Positions 9,388 through 18,919 of a stretch of 64,000 bases of DNA are shown piece by piece. Numbering within the stretch: position 1 is the first letter of the stretch; each line of letters opens with the position of its first letter. This DNA is from Kribbella pratensis (GTDB lineage Bacteria; Actinomycetota; Actinomycetes; Propionibacteriales; Kribbellaceae). The stretch is taken from the NCBI RefSeq assembly GCF_004365355.1, contig NZ_SODP01000002.1, positions 1,049,838 through 1,113,837 on the forward strand, given 5' to 3'. The notes beneath the pieces were generated by a model. It saw nothing but the letters and a program-made list of their open reading frames with translations. It was not told the DNA's origin and did not search any database. The translations under genes and the position numbers were made by a program.

Positions 9388-10614
9388 GTGCCCCGCTTCG
9401 TCGCCACCCGCCCGGATACCGGCCTGCTGTCGCTCCCCTGGGACGTCCCGCTGGAGGACTGGCCCGAGGACCAGTTGGTCGCGCTGCCGCGCGGTATCTC
9501 ACGGCACGTCGTGCGCTTCGTCCGGGTCAACGGCACGGTGTACGCGATCAAGGAGGTCCTCGAGCATCTGGCGATGCACGAGTACCGGCTGCTCCGCGAC
9601 CTCGAACGCCTCGAGGCCCCGTCCGTCGAGCCCGTCGGCGTGATCACCGACCGGATCGACCGCGACGGCGAGCCGATCGACTCGATCCTGATCACCCGGC
9701 ACCTGCAGTTCTCGCTGCCGTACCGCGCACTGTTCTCCAGCACGCTCCGGCCGGACACGGTCAACCGGCTGATCGACGCGCTGGTCGCGTTGATCGTCCG
9801 GCTGCACCTGCTCGGGTTCTTCTGGGGCGACTGCTCGCTGTCCAACACCCTGTTCCGACGGGACGCCGGCGCGTTCGCGGCGTACCTGGTGGATGCCGAG
9901 ACCGGTGAGCTGCACCAGGACATCTCCGACGGGCAGCGGGCGCACGATCTGTACACCGCCGAGATCAACCTCTTCGGCGAGCTGCTCGACCTGCAGGAGG
10001 GCGGTCTGCTCGACGAGTCGATCGACCCGCAGGAAACCGTCGAGTCGATCCAGAAGCGGTACGAAGCGCTCTGGGCCGAGCTGACCGCACCGGAGGAGTT
10101 CGCCACCGACGAGATGCACCGGTTGGACTCGCGGATCCGGCGGCTGAACGAGCTCGGCTTCGACGTCGCCGAGATCGACATCATCACCGACTGGGACGGC
10201 AGCCAGGTCCGCATCCAGCCGAAGGTCGTCGACGCGGGCCACCATTCCCGCCGCCTGCTCCGCCTCACCGGACTGGACGTCGAGGAGAACCAGGCGCGCC
10301 GGCTCCTCAACGACCTGGACGCGTTCGCCGCCGCGACCGACCAGCAGAACGAGGACGAGGAGATCGTCGCCCACCAGTGGCTGACCGATGTCTTCGAGCC
10401 CGTCGTCCGCTCGGTCCCCCGCAACCTGAACCGCAAGCTCGAACCCGCCGAGGTCTTTCACGAGGTCCTCGAACACCGCTGGTTCTTGTCCGAACAGGCC
10501 GGCCACGAGGTCGACACGATGGAAGCGGCCCGCTCGTACGTGAACGACGTACTGGCGGCCAAGCCGGACGAGAAACTCGCGCTGCCGACACCGTCTCTGC
10601 CCGAGCCCGACTGA
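9388..10614 (+). CDS. DUF4032 protein with kinase-like N-terminal half
   Basis: 408-residue cytoplasmic protein. The N-terminal half looks like a lipopolysaccharide-kinase-type fold: a beta strand lysine in YAIKEV (near residue 55), a catalytic-loop aspartate in FFWGDCSLSNTLF (near 150), and DAETG in the metal-binding position. The C-terminal part matches what I know as DUF4032 (residues about 215-380). It is widespread in actinobacteria without an assigned function. The start is the GTG at 9388, eight bases after GGGAG. It stands alone, divergent from the LacI gene. Confidence 0.85.
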   Translation: MPRFVATRPDTGLLSLPWDVPLEDWPEDQLVALPRGISRHVVRFVRVNGTVYAIKEVLEHLAMHEYRLLRDLERLEAPSVEPVGVITDRIDRDGEPIDSILITRHLQFSLPYRALFSSTLRPDTVNRLIDALVALIVRLHLLGFFWGDCSLSNTLFRRDAGAFAAYLVDAETGELHQDISDGQRAHDLYTAEINLFGELLDLQEGGLLDESIDPQETVESIQKRYEALWAELTAPEEFATDEMHRLDSRIRRLNELGFDVAEIDIITDWDGSQVRIQPKVVDAGHHSRRLLRLTGLDVEENQARRLLNDLDAFAAATDQQNEDEEIVAHQWLTDVFEPVVRSVPRNLNRKLEPAEVFHEVLEHRWFLSEQAGHEVDTMEAARSYVNDVLAAKPDEKLALPTPSLPEPD

Positions 10615-10665
10615 GGTTTGCAACGTTCCGGTCCTCCGTGACGTGATCAGGGTGGGAGGTGCCGG

Positions 10666-11172
10666 ATGGAGACACCCGACTTCGACGACTGGGTCACTCA
10701 GCGCGGCGGCGCGCTGCTGCGGTTCGCGTACCTGGTCACGCGCGACCACAACCGCGCGGAGGAAGCGGTCCAGGACGCGCTGATCGCGGCGTACTCACGC
10801 TGGACGAAGATCTGCCGCGCCCAGGATCCGGAAGCCTACGTACGCCGCTGCATCGTCAACGCCGACATCTCCCGCTGGCGCCGCTTCTTCCGCCGCGAAT
10901 CCCCCACCGAGAACCCCGGTACGTCGGCCTCAACGTCGGACGCAACGCCGGATCACGCCGTCACACAGGCAGAACACGACGCCGTGTGGGCGCTGTGCGC
11001 GACGCTGCCCGCGAAACAACGGGCAGCCGTCGTACTGCGCTACTACGAGGATCTCCCGGACGCGGAGATCGCCGTGATCCTGGACTGTTCCCCAAGCACC
11101 GTGCGCTCGCAGATCCATCGTGCGCTGGCAAGCCTCCGCACCACCATCGAAACCGAGGAGGTCCAGCGCTGA
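10666..11172 (+). CDS. SigE-family ECF RNA polymerase sigma factor
   Basis: 168-residue extracytoplasmic-function sigma factor. The sigma-2 domain includes RAEEAVQDALIAAYSRW (residues about 30-47), and sigma-4 includes LRYYEDLPDAEIAVIL and a SPSTVRSQIHRAL helix-turn-helix. The N-terminus RGGALLRFAYLVT is typical of the actinobacterial SigE-like group. A GGTGGGAGG ribosome site precedes the ATG. The stop overlaps the next start (TGATG), coupling it to a single-pass membrane protein that probably acts as its regulator. Confidence 0.93.
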   Translation: METPDFDDWVTQRGGALLRFAYLVTRDHNRAEEAVQDALIAAYSRWTKICRAQDPEAYVRRCIVNADISRWRRFFRRESPTENPGTSASTSDATPDHAVTQAEHDAVWALCATLPAKQRAAVVLRYYEDLPDAEIAVILDCSPSTVRSQIHRALASLRTTIETEEVQR

Positions 11173-12212
11173 TGGACCGCTCCGAGCAACTCATCGCCGA
11201 CAGCCTGTCGAAGCACGCCGCGGACGCTCCCACGGACGACCACCTCCTGGCCGGCGTACACGCCCGTCTGCGCCGTCGCCGCACCAGCCGCGCGGTCGGC
11301 GCGGTCGTCGTAGCTGCCGCTGCGGTCGCCACTGCGATCGTCGCGACGCACACCCTGACGTCGGGGCTGCGGACCGATCCGCAGATCAGCCGGCCGGGCC
11401 CGCCCGCTGCCGGATGGCGCTGGGAGTCGTACAAGACGGTGCAGGTGCAGGTGCCGACGAGGTGGACGCAGTACATCTCCGGGCCGGCACCGTGTACGAC
11501 GTTCGCCAACTCGGCCGTCCCCTCCATCGGACGGTTGAGCGGCTGGCTCAGCAAAAGCTGGTACACGTGCCAGTACGCCGTACTGCCACTGAACAAACGG
11601 CAGCCGTATCTCTGGTTCGACGACGTGCAAGCGCCCGGAATCAAGCACTACGACGGGGGCTGGACCGAAGAGACCCGGCTCGTCGGCGGGACGAAGATCA
11701 GCGTGCTGACGAACGACGACACGCTCCGCCGCCGCATCGTCGACTCCGCCCGCCCGATCACCGGCACCGACTACTACGGCTGCACGCCGACCCTCCCCGA
11801 GCCGCACGGCGCCGGGTTCAAGGCGAACGAACGGTTCACCTCTGCCGGCGTGTGCGAGTACTGGCGAGGCACGCTGGTCGCGGGAACCGACCTCGCCGCC
11901 GGACCGGCTTCCGCCTTCGCACGACGAGTGAACGATTCGCCCGAAGGCCCGCCGCCGGCTCGCGCCACGGGTTGCGGCAACATCAACCAACGCACCTTCG
12001 TCGTCACCTTGCACACCGGCGCCGCCTCGTACCCGGTCTGGATCACCTCCGACTACTGCTCGGTCGACGGAACCTTCGCCACCGACGACGGAACAACCCA
12101 GCGGCGTGCCGACGGGATCACGGTCGACCTCGTCCAGCGGGGCGTCCACAAACCTCACCAACCCAGCGACATGTTCGACCCGCCGCGCGCCATCACCCCA
12201 CCCGCCCGCTGA
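11172..12212 (+). CDS. Single-pass membrane protein, possible anti-sigma partner
   Basis: 346 residues. A short cytoplasmic N-terminus with LLAGVHARLRRRR is followed by one membrane segment (residues about 38-60, AVGAVVVAAAAVATAIVATH) and a large extracytoplasmic domain with eight or so cysteines, suggesting disulfides. Translation is coupled to the ECF sigma gene. This layout is typical of SigE-family partners, but no zinc-binding anti-sigma motif is seen. The role as sigma regulator is inferred from position. Confidence 0.75.
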   Translation: MDRSEQLIADSLSKHAADAPTDDHLLAGVHARLRRRRTSRAVGAVVVAAAAVATAIVATHTLTSGLRTDPQISRPGPPAAGWRWESYKTVQVQVPTRWTQYISGPAPCTTFANSAVPSIGRLSGWLSKSWYTCQYAVLPLNKRQPYLWFDDVQAPGIKHYDGGWTEETRLVGGTKISVLTNDDTLRRRIVDSARPITGTDYYGCTPTLPEPHGAGFKANERFTSAGVCEYWRGTLVAGTDLAAGPASAFARRVNDSPEGPPPARATGCGNINQRTFVVTLHTGAASYPVWITSDYCSVDGTFATDDGTTQRRADGITVDLVQRGVHKPHQPSDMFDPPRAITPPAR

Positions 12213-12253
12213 AATCAGAGGCGGTCCGGCGGTTGCCCACCGCAGATGGTGAC

Positions 12254-12265
12254 TAGGGTTGAAAC
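12254..12265 (+). promoter_or_regulatory. Leaderless-type -10 element for dgoD
   Basis: TAGGGT at 12254-12259 is followed by six bases and then the GTG start at 12266, leaving no room for a ribosome site. Confidence 0.6.
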
Positions 12266-13411
12266 GTGAAAATTGTGGGCTACGAGACGTTTCTGGTCGC
12301 GCCGCGGTGGCAGTTCCTGCGGATCGATACCGATGAGGGGATCAGCGGTTGGGGTGAACCGATCGTCGAGGGGCGGGCCGAGGCGGTGCAGGGAGCGGTT
12401 GCGGCCTGTATGGAGTACCTGGTCGGCACGGATCCGTTGCGGATCGAGGAGCACTGGCAGGTGCTGGCCAAGGGCGGGTTCTACCGCGGCGGTGCAGTGC
12501 TGTCGAGTGCACTGGCGGGTATCGACCAGGCGTTGTGGGACATCAAGGGGCGGCATCACGGCGTACCGGTGCATGAGCTGCTTGGCGGGCCGGTCCGTGA
12601 GCGGGTCCGGATGTACACGTGGGCGCACGGAGTCGACAACGCTGCTCTTGTCGACGATGCGCAGGCCAAGGTCGCCAGCGGTTTCACCGCCGTGAAGATC
12701 AACGTGTCCGAGGCACTGCCGCCGATTCCGGGTGCCGCCGATGTCCGGCGGATGGCTGCGCGGGTCGAGGCGCTACGGACTGCGCTCGGCGATGGCGTCG
12801 ACATTGCCCTCGACTTCCACGGGCGGCTGAGTACGGCGGCCACTCGGCAACTGCTGCCATTGCTCGAGCCGTTGCTTCCGTTGTTCGTCGAGGAGCCGGT
12901 GACGCCGGAGTACTCGCGCGATCTTCGCCGGATCACAGAGTCGACCAGTATTCCGATCGCGACTGGCGAGCGGTTGTTCTCGCGCTGGGACTTCCGGGAC
13001 GTGTTGACGACGGGGATCGCGGTCGCGCAGCCGGACATCTCGCATGCCGGCGGCGTCTCCGAAGTACGACGGATCGCCGCGATGGCCGAGGCGTACGACG
13101 TGAATGTCGCGCCGCACTGCCCGCTCGGGCCGATCACGCTCGCCGCGAGCCTGCAGATCGACTTCGCCACACCGAACTTCCTGATCCAGGAACAGAGCCT
13201 GGGCATCGAGTACGGCGGTGGGAACGAGCTACTCGACTACCTGGTGGATCCTGCAGTGTTCGCCTTCACGGACGGGCACGTGGAGCGCCCGACAGGACCC
13301 GGGCTGGGGATCGAGATCAACGAAGAGGTAGTCCGCGAGGCCGCCGCAAATCCGCATCGCTGGCGCTCACCGATCCTCCGCCACGAAGACGGTTCCTTCG
13401 CCGAGTGGTGA
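12266..13411 (+). CDS. dgoD: D-galactonate dehydratase
   Basis: 381-residue enolase-superfamily enzyme that dehydrates D-galactonate to 2-keto-3-deoxygalactonate. It tracks E. coli DgoD closely from memory: the PPRW.FL.I.TDEG start, GFYRGG, AGIDQALWDIKG, LDFHGR with a metal-binding Asp, FIEEPV-like FVEEPV, TGERLFSRWDF, QPDISHAGG, APHCPLGPI and the terminal RHEDGSFAEW. The GTG start is preceded by a leaderless-type -10. The rest of the De Ley-Doudoroff branch is not nearby, so it stands as a single gene before the Nudix gene on the opposite strand. Confidence 0.93.
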   Translation: MKIVGYETFLVAPRWQFLRIDTDEGISGWGEPIVEGRAEAVQGAVAACMEYLVGTDPLRIEEHWQVLAKGGFYRGGAVLSSALAGIDQALWDIKGRHHGVPVHELLGGPVRERVRMYTWAHGVDNAALVDDAQAKVASGFTAVKINVSEALPPIPGAADVRRMAARVEALRTALGDGVDIALDFHGRLSTAATRQLLPLLEPLLPLFVEEPVTPEYSRDLRRITESTSIPIATGERLFSRWDFRDVLTTGIAVAQPDISHAGGVSEVRRIAAMAEAYDVNVAPHCPLGPITLAASLQIDFATPNFLIQEQSLGIEYGGGNELLDYLVDPAVFAFTDGHVERPTGPGLGIEINEEVVREAAANPHRWRSPILRHEDGSFAEW

Positions 13412-13436
13412 CCCGGCACGGTGTGAGGCGGCAGCT

Positions 13437-13898
13437 TCAGTTCGCTCGGGCCAGCGCTCTCAGCAGCCACTGGGAGAGCGGCGCGTCACCCAGCTCGTCC
13501 AGGCTCGTCAGCCACCGGGCCTCAGCGAGCTCTGGTGAGAGGGTGAAAGCGTCGGACGTGGCTAACGCGGTCAGGATGGTGAGGGTGTCGTGTTTGCCTT
13601 CCAATGTGGTCACCGTGGTGTCCAGGACCGTGAAGGATTCCGGCGCGAGCACGAGGCCCAGTTCCTCGTGGAGCTCGCGAGCAGCCGCCTCCGCGGGCGT
13701 CTCGCGCGCGGGCTTGTAGCCGCCGCCGGGTAAAGCCCAGCGGCGGGTGTCGGCGTAGGAGTGGCGGACGACGAGGAACCGGCCGTCCGCCTGCCGTACA
13801 AGGGCTTTCACGCCGAACGTGGTCGGTCTCCGGATCCGCCACCACACTTGGGCGAACGGCGATCCCGCACGCAGCAGGATCGCGGGCACGCGGATCAA
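13437..13898 (-). CDS. Nudix hydrolase
   Basis: 153-residue hydrolase of nucleoside-diphosphate-linked compounds. The Nudix box is intact ([20 protein letters not shown] then EELGL). The start is TTG at 13898, overlapping the upstream SDR stop as TTGA, so it is the last gene of the acyl-CoA dehydrogenase/SDR operon. A GTG three codons later is possible. The substrate cannot be inferred. Confidence 0.9.
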   Translation of the reverse strand: MIRVPAILLRAGSPFAQVWWRIRRPTTFGVKALVRQADGRFLVVRHSYADTRRWALPGGGYKPARETPAEAAARELHEELGLVLAPESFTVLDTTVTTLEGKHDTLTILTALATSDAFTLSPELAEARWLTSLDELGDAPLSQWLLRALARAN

Positions 13899-14662
13899 CG
13901 CGGCGGCATCCGCAGCGCGCCGTCCAGGCGGATGACCTCGCCGTTCAGCAGCTGGTTGTCGAGGATGTGCCGCACCAGCGCGGCGTACTCCGACGGCTTG
14001 CCGAGCCGCGACGGGTGCGGGACCTGCTGCTCGAGCACCGCCCGCGTCTCCTCCGGGAGCCCGGCGAGCATCGGCGTCTCCATCGTGCCTGGCGCGATCG
14101 TCACGACCCGGATCCCCTTGTCCGCAAGGTCTCTCGCCGCCGTCAACGTGAGCGCGACGATCCCGCCCTTGCTCGACGCGTACGCCGCTTGCCCGATCTG
14201 GCCGTCGTACGCCGCGATCGACGCGGTCATCACGACGACGCCGCGGTCACCGTCTTCGCCGGGCTGCAACGCCATCATCCGCTCGGCCGCCAGCCGGAGC
14301 ACGTTGAACGTGCCGATCAGGTTCACTTCGATCACCTGCCGGAACGTTGCCAGCGGCAACGGGCCCTTACGGCCGACGACGCGGCCCGGCGTCGCGATGC
14401 CGGCACAGTTCACGACCACCCGCAGGTCACCCAGGCCGGCCGCCGCGTCGAGCGCTGCCGTCACCCCGGCTTCGTCGGTGACGTCGGTCGGCGCGAACAC
14501 CACCCGATCGCCCAGCTCGTCCGCGACCGCCTTGCCCGCGGACGATGGCAGGTCGACGATCACGACACCCAGTCCGTCGGCGGCAAGCCGTCGTACCGTC
14601 GCCTCTCCGAGCCCCGAACCACCACCGGTCACCAGGGCGACGTCGGACGGGCTGAACTTCAT
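13895..14662 (-). CDS. Short-chain dehydrogenase, 3-hydroxyacyl-CoA dehydrogenase type
   Basis: 255-residue NAD-dependent SDR. It has [11 protein letters not shown] for the cofactor, NCAG, a catalytic Ser followed by Tyr-x3-Lys in YASSKGG, and a C-terminal [12 protein letters not shown]. This C-terminus and overall pattern resemble HSD17B10-like 3-hydroxyacyl-CoA dehydrogenases. The ATG directly follows the acyl-CoA dehydrogenase stop with no gap. Together the two would perform oxidation steps of fatty-acyl or branched acyl-CoA breakdown. Confidence 0.9.
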   Translation of the reverse strand: MKFSPSDVALVTGGGSGLGEATVRRLAADGLGVVIVDLPSSAGKAVADELGDRVVFAPTDVTDEAGVTAALDAAAGLGDLRVVVNCAGIATPGRVVGRKGPLPLATFRQVIEVNLIGTFNVLRLAAERMMALQPGEDGDRGVVVMTASIAAYDGQIGQAAYASSKGGIVALTLTAARDLADKGIRVVTIAPGTMETPMLAGLPEETRAVLEQQVPHPSRLGKPSEYAALVRHILDNQLLNGEVIRLDGALRMPPR

Positions 14663-15811
14663 CTACACGCTCCTGAGAACTTCGCGGCTGATCACGAGCC
14701 GCTGGATCTGGTTGGTGCCTTCGAAGATCTGGGTCACCTTGGCCTCGCGCATGTACCGCTCGGCCGGGAACTCCCGGGTGTAACCGTACCCACCGAGCAC
14801 CTGCACCGCGTCGGTGGTGACCTTCATCGCCGTGTCCGTGCAGACCAGCTTGGCGATCGCCGCCTCGCGGGTGAACGTCCGGCCGAGATCCCGCCGGCGC
14901 GCGGCGTGCAGGTACGTCGCCCGCGCGGATTCGACCGCGGCCGCCATGTCCGCGATTAGGAACTGCATCCCCTGGAAATCCGCGATCGCGTGCCCGAACT
15001 GCCGGCGCTCCTTCGCGTACGCCGCGGCGACGTCCAGCGCCGCCTGCGCCAGACCGACCGCACACGCCGCGATCCCGAGCCGACCGGAGTCCAGCGCGGA
15101 CAACGCGATCCGCATGCCGTCGCCCTCCGCACCGATCAGATTGGCGGCCGGGATCCGGACGTTGTCGTAGTTGACCAGCGTCGTGGTCGAGCCGGTCAGG
15201 CCCATCTTCCGCTCCGGCGCGCCGAAGCTCAGCCCCTCGGCCGAACCGGGCACGTGGAACGCCGAGATGCCGCGCTTCGGGTCCTCCGACGTCCGGGCGA
15301 ACGTCGTGTAGAAGTCCGCGTGCGAGCCGTGGCTGATCCACGCCTTCGTGCCGTTCAGGACGTACTCGGCGCCGTCCCGGACCGCTCGGGTCGTGAGCGA
15401 GCTGATGTCGGAGCCGGCCTGCGGCTCGGACAGCGCATAGGCCCCCAGCAGCTCGCCGCCGACCATGTCCGGCAGCAGCCGGTCCTTCTGCTCCTGGGTC
15501 CCGAACGTCGCCACGGCGTAGCTCGTCATCGTGTGCACCGAGACGCCGACACCGACCGACATCCAGGCGGACGCGATCTCCTCGAGCATCTGCAGGTACA
15601 CCTCGTACGGCTGCTCGGCGCCGCCGTACTGCTCCGGGTACGGCAGGCCGAGCAGGCCGGCCTTGCCGAGGGTGCGGAACGCGTCCCTCGGGAAGGTCTC
15701 GCTCTCCTCCGCACGGGCGGCGTGCGGGGCGAGCTCGTGCTCACACAGGTCCCGGACCAGGGCGAGCAGGTCAATGGATTCGTCAGAAGGCAGGAGTCGG
15801 TCGACAGCCAT
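14663..15811 (-). CDS. Acyl-CoA dehydrogenase
   Basis: 382-residue FAD flavoenzyme with the family's three-domain order. It contains YALSEPQAGSD in the middle domain, GTKAWISHG, and the catalytic-base glutamate in IFEGTNQIQR near residue 370. The ATG at 15811 is chosen because GAGAGGGGG lies just upstream; an upstream in-frame extension has no support. It heads an operon with the SDR and Nudix genes. The divergent TetR gene 86 bases away is the likely regulator. Confidence 0.93.
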   Translation of the reverse strand: MAVDRLLPSDESIDLLALVRDLCEHELAPHAARAEESETFPRDAFRTLGKAGLLGLPYPEQYGGAEQPYEVYLQMLEEIASAWMSVGVGVSVHTMTSYAVATFGTQEQKDRLLPDMVGGELLGAYALSEPQAGSDISSLTTRAVRDGAEYVLNGTKAWISHGSHADFYTTFARTSEDPKRGISAFHVPGSAEGLSFGAPERKMGLTGSTTTLVNYDNVRIPAANLIGAEGDGMRIALSALDSGRLGIAACAVGLAQAALDVAAAYAKERRQFGHAIADFQGMQFLIADMAAAVESARATYLHAARRRDLGRTFTREAAIAKLVCTDTAMKVTTDAVQVLGGYGYTREFPAERYMREAKVTQIFEGTNQIQRLVISREVLRSV

Positions 15812-15883
15812 CAGGAACCCCCTCTCCACAGCTGACGAAATGATACTCCTGATGATACTGACGAACATAGTTGCGTATCGTTC

Positions 15884-15897
15884 TATGCTGTCTCGAT
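15884..15897 (+). promoter_or_regulatory. -10 element and short leader of the tetR-type gene
   Basis: TATGCT at 15884-15889 lies eight bases before the ATG and no ribosome site is present. Just upstream, CATAG (15866-15870) and CTATG (15883-15887) form inverted half-sites, and two TGATACT repeats lie further out. These are candidate operator elements shared with the divergent operon. Confidence 0.4.
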
Positions 15898-16482
15898 ATG
15901 ACAACAGTCGTTCCGGGGCGGCGGACCCGCCGTCAGTCCGAGCTCCTCGACCGGCTCCTGTCCCTGTTCCTCGAGCAGGGGTTCAGCCGCTTCACCCTGG
16001 ACGATCTGGCCGCCGAGCTGCGCTGCAGCAAGACGACCCTCTACGCGCTGGCGCCGAGCAAGGAACAGCTCGCCGTCGAGGTGGTCAAGCACTACTTCAA
16101 GAACGCGACCGCACAGGTGGAGTCCGCGGTCGCCCGCCAGACCCGGCACGACCGCAGGATCGCGGCGTACCTGAACGCCGTCGCGGACGCGCTGCGGCCG
16201 GCCAGCCGGACCTTCCTGGACGACGTGGCGACGTTCGCGCCGGCCCGGTCCGTGTACGAGCGGAACACCCGGATCGCCGCCGAGCGGGTCCGGCAGCTGA
16301 TCGAGGACGGGATCAACCACAAGACGTTCCGGCAGGTCGACATCGCGTTCGCGGCCGAGATGATCGCGCACACCATGCAGGCGATCCAGCGCGGCGACAT
16401 TGCCCGGCGTACCGGCCTGAACGACGCCGAGGCGTACCGCGAACTCGCCTCGTTCGTCCTGCACTCCCTGCGCCTGGACTGA
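15898..16482 (+). CDS. TetR family transcriptional regulator
   Basis: 194 residues. The N-terminal helix-turn-helix includes FTLDDLAAELRCSKTTLYALAPSKEQL (split: FTLDDLAAELRC, then SKTTLYA), followed by an all-helical sensor domain. The gene is divergent from the acyl-CoA dehydrogenase operon, suggesting control by an acyl-CoA or related ligand. The ATG at 15898 is chosen over an in-frame ATG 27 bases earlier because the -10 element lies between them. Confidence 0.9.
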   Translation: MTTVVPGRRTRRQSELLDRLLSLFLEQGFSRFTLDDLAAELRCSKTTLYALAPSKEQLAVEVVKHYFKNATAQVESAVARQTRHDRRIAAYLNAVADALRPASRTFLDDVATFAPARSVYERNTRIAAERVRQLIEDGINHKTFRQVDIAFAAEMIAHTMQAIQRGDIARRTGLNDAEAYRELASFVLHSLRLD

Positions 16483-16561
16483 ACCACCCGCACCTCTAAG
16501 GTTGGGGATTCGTCCTCTTGCTGCCATCTTGCGCATCAGAGCCGTACGCCCCGGAAGGCTG

Positions 16562-17446
16562 ATGACTATGAAAACCCTGCGACGAACCGCGGCCGTGGTG
16601 GCGGCCGCCGCGCTCGCCCTGGCCGCCGCCGTACCGGCCAAGGCGGACCCGGTGAAGCCGCCGCGACTGTCCGCCAAAGCAATCACCGAGACGCTGAACG
16701 ACCAGATCAACACCCCCGGTACGGCGTGGATGACCAAGCCGGACGGAACCGTCGTGGTGTCGTACGACTCCACGGTCACCGGCACGAAGCTGACCAAGCT
16801 GACCGGCCTGACCAAGCAGCTCGCCTCCAACATCACGATGGAGAAACTGCCCGGCAAGCTGCAGAAGTACATCAGCGGCGGGATGGCGACGTTCGGCGGC
16901 GAGTACAAGTGCTCCGTCGGCTTCAACGTGCAGCGGCGCGGTAAGTACTACTTCCTCACTGCCGGTCACTGCGGCGTCGCTGCGGCCCGCTGGTACCAGG
17001 ACCAGAACCACGCTGTGTACACCGGCGCAGTCGTCGGCGCCAGCTACCCGTGGAACGACTACTCGCTCGTCGTCTACCGCACCGACATCAAGATGAAGCC
17101 GCCGGGCGGCAGCGTCTACCTGTACAACGGGCACTCGCAGGACATCACCACCGCGATGAACCCGGGCCTCAACCAGCTGGTGTACCGCTCCGGCGCCACC
17201 AGCGGCCTGCACAGCGGCCGGGTGACCGGGCTGAACGCGACCGTGAACTACGGCGACGGACGCGTGGCAGGCCTGATTCGCACCAGCGTGTGCGCGGAGC
17301 CGGGCGACTCGGGCGGTCCGCTGTTCTACCGCCAGTGGGCGTTCGGCCTGACCTCCGGTGGCTCCGGCGACTGCAAGACGGGTGGAGTGACCTACTTCCA
17401 GCCGGTGGTCGAGGCCCTCAACGTGTACGGCGTCTCGATCTACTGA
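16562..17446 (+). CDS. Streptogrisin-type secreted serine protease (copy 1)
   Basis: 294-residue S1E family chymotrypsin-like protease. A Sec signal peptide (residues about 1-30, ending AKA) is followed by a prodomain of the alpha-lytic type and the mature domain from about residue 105 (FGGEYKCS). The triad is visible: His in TAGHC, Asp in WNDYSLVV and Ser in GDSGGP. Cysteine pairs match the family. The ATG at 16562 has GGAAGG upstream. It is a tandem paralog of the next gene; the two align without gaps over much of their length. Confidence 0.92.
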   Translation: MTMKTLRRTAAVVAAAALALAAAVPAKADPVKPPRLSAKAITETLNDQINTPGTAWMTKPDGTVVVSYDSTVTGTKLTKLTGLTKQLASNITMEKLPGKLQKYISGGMATFGGEYKCSVGFNVQRRGKYYFLTAGHCGVAAARWYQDQNHAVYTGAVVGASYPWNDYSLVVYRTDIKMKPPGGSVYLYNGHSQDITTAMNPGLNQLVYRSGATSGLHSGRVTGLNATVNYGDGRVAGLIRTSVCAEPGDSGGPLFYRQWAFGLTSGGSGDCKTGGVTYFQPVVEALNVYGVSIY

Positions 17447-17536
17447 GACAGCTCTGGGTGCAGGTTTCCCCTACTCTCCGGAACCTCTTGAATACTCAGG
17501 GACATCCGGGGTAGGACTGGAGACGGTTGAAGTCAA

Positions 17537-17560
17537 GGACGCCCCGCCCCGAAGGCGTCC
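17537..17560 (+). terminator. GC hairpin between the protease genes
   Basis: GGACGCC (17537-17543) pairs with GGCGTCC (17554-17560) around a ten-base loop. It lies eight bases before the AGGAGG of the second protease, so it may end the first transcript or structure the second leader. There is no U tract. Confidence 0.45.
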
Positions 17561-17582
17561 TCATCGTGAGGAGGCTGAAACC

Positions 17583-18467
17583 GTGAACATGTCCCCATTC
17601 CGCCGTACCACCGCTCTCCTGGCCGCGGCCGGGCTTGCTGCCGCCGGACTTCTGGCGTCACAGGCCTCGGCCGCGCCGGTCAATCCCGCCGCACTGTCCG
17701 CATCCGCGATCACGTCGACGTTGAGCAAGGACGCGACGATCCCGGGTACGGCGTGGCAGACCGACCCGAACGGCCGGATCATCGTGTCGTACGACGACAC
17801 GGTCACCGGCGCGAAGCTGTCGAAGCTGACCAGTGTGACCAAGCAGTTCGGCAACCGGATCACGCTGGAGAAGATGTCCGGCAAGCTGACGAAGTACATC
17901 GCCGGCGGCGACGCCATCTACGGCGGGCAATACCGCTGCTCGCTCGGCTTCAACGTGCGCAGCGGCAGCACGTACTACTTCCTGACCGCGGGTCACTGCG
18001 GCAACATCGCGTCGAGCTGGTACTCGAACTCCAGCAAGACCACCCTGCTCGGTACGACGTACGGATCGAGCTTCCCGGGTAACGACTACGCGATCGTCAA
18101 GTACAGCACGTCATACACGAACCACCCCGGCACGGTGGACCTGTACAACGGCACCTCGCAGGACATCACGTCCGCCGGCAACGCAACTGTCGGCCAGGCG
18201 GTCAAGCGCAGCGGTAGCACCACCGGTGTGCACAGCGGCACGGTCCAGGCAGTGAACGCCACGGTGAACTACGCCGAGGGCACCGTCACCGGCCTGATCC
18301 GCACCAACGTCTGCGCAGAGGGCGGCGACTCCGGCGGCGCGCTGTTCGCCGGCACGGTAGCCCTCGGCCTCACCTCCGGCGGCTCCGGCAACTGCTCCTC
18401 CGGCGGCACCACCTACTTCCAGCCCGTCACCGAAGCCCTCTCCCGCTACGGCGTCAGCGTCTACTGA
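17583..18467 (+). CDS. Streptogrisin-type secreted serine protease (copy 2)
   Basis: 294-residue S1E protease, the same length as copy 1. Signal peptide to about residue 31 (SQASA), prodomain with [20 protein letters not shown], then the mature domain (YGGQYRCS). The triad is His in TAGHC, Asp in GNDYAIV and Ser in GGDSGGALF. It starts at GTG 17583, eight bases after AGGAGG; an ATG six bases in is the alternative. The difference GGP to GGA after the serine may alter specificity. Confidence 0.92.
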   Translation: MNMSPFRRTTALLAAAGLAAAGLLASQASAAPVNPAALSASAITSTLSKDATIPGTAWQTDPNGRIIVSYDDTVTGAKLSKLTSVTKQFGNRITLEKMSGKLTKYIAGGDAIYGGQYRCSLGFNVRSGSTYYFLTAGHCGNIASSWYSNSSKTTLLGTTYGSSFPGNDYAIVKYSTSYTNHPGTVDLYNGTSQDITSAGNATVGQAVKRSGSTTGVHSGTVQAVNATVNYAEGTVTGLIRTNVCAEGGDSGGALFAGTVALGLTSGGSGNCSSGGTTYFQPVTEALSRYGVSVY

Positions 18468-18477
18468 CGCTGACATA

Positions 18478-18509
18478 GCTGTGGGCCCGGAGCTCTCCGG
18501 GCCCACAGC
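18478..18509. terminator. Bidirectional hairpin terminator
   Basis: Perfect 15-bp arms (18478-18492 and 18495-18509, core GTGGGCCCGGAG) lie between the convergent protease and vapC-type genes. Confidence 0.75.
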
Positions 18510-18514
18510 GCTTG

Positions 18515-18919
18515 TCAGGCAGGCGACAAGACCGGGAAGCCCAGCTCCTCGGCTGCGCTGGTCAGCTCCTTGTCATAGGTGACGAACTCCGAAAGCTCCG
18601 ACCGAAATGGCTCTGCACTAGCCAGATGGATCGCATCAAGCGAACCCAACCTGGCCGTCCGGTAAGCCATCGCCCGGCCGAGGACCGTCGACGTCAGGTC
18701 GACCAAATAGACGCCGCGGACCGCCTGCCCGGCGAAATACGGCACCTGCTGGTGATCGACTCCTGCCCGGAGCAGCGTGCGGGTAATCTCGAGGCCGGCC
18801 AACTCGCTGGTTACCAACTCGGTGTCCGCGCTCAGCCCTTCACGCCACGCACGGAGAGCAGCAGACTCCGCCTCCGGCTTGATGAACTTGAGCAGCGCGC
18901 AGGAATCCAGGTAGATCAC
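18515..18919 (-). CDS. PIN-domain toxin of VapC type
   Basis: 134-residue PIN-fold ribonuclease. The acidic metal site is Asp5 (MIYLD), a Glu near residue 44 (GLEI), Asp near 95 (LDAIHLA) and Asp near 116 (VTYDKEL), all expected for an active Mg-dependent RNase. The start overlaps the antitoxin stop by four bases. VapC toxins usually cleave tRNA or rRNA; the target is not predictable here. The palindrome ahead of the antitoxin suggests autoregulation. Confidence 0.9.
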   Translation of the reverse strand: MIYLDSCALLKFIKPEAESAALRAWREGLSADTELVTSELAGLEITRTLLRAGVDHQQVPYFAGQAVRGVYLVDLTSTVLGRAMAYRTARLGSLDAIHLASAEPFRSELSEFVTYDKELTSAAEELGFPVLSPA

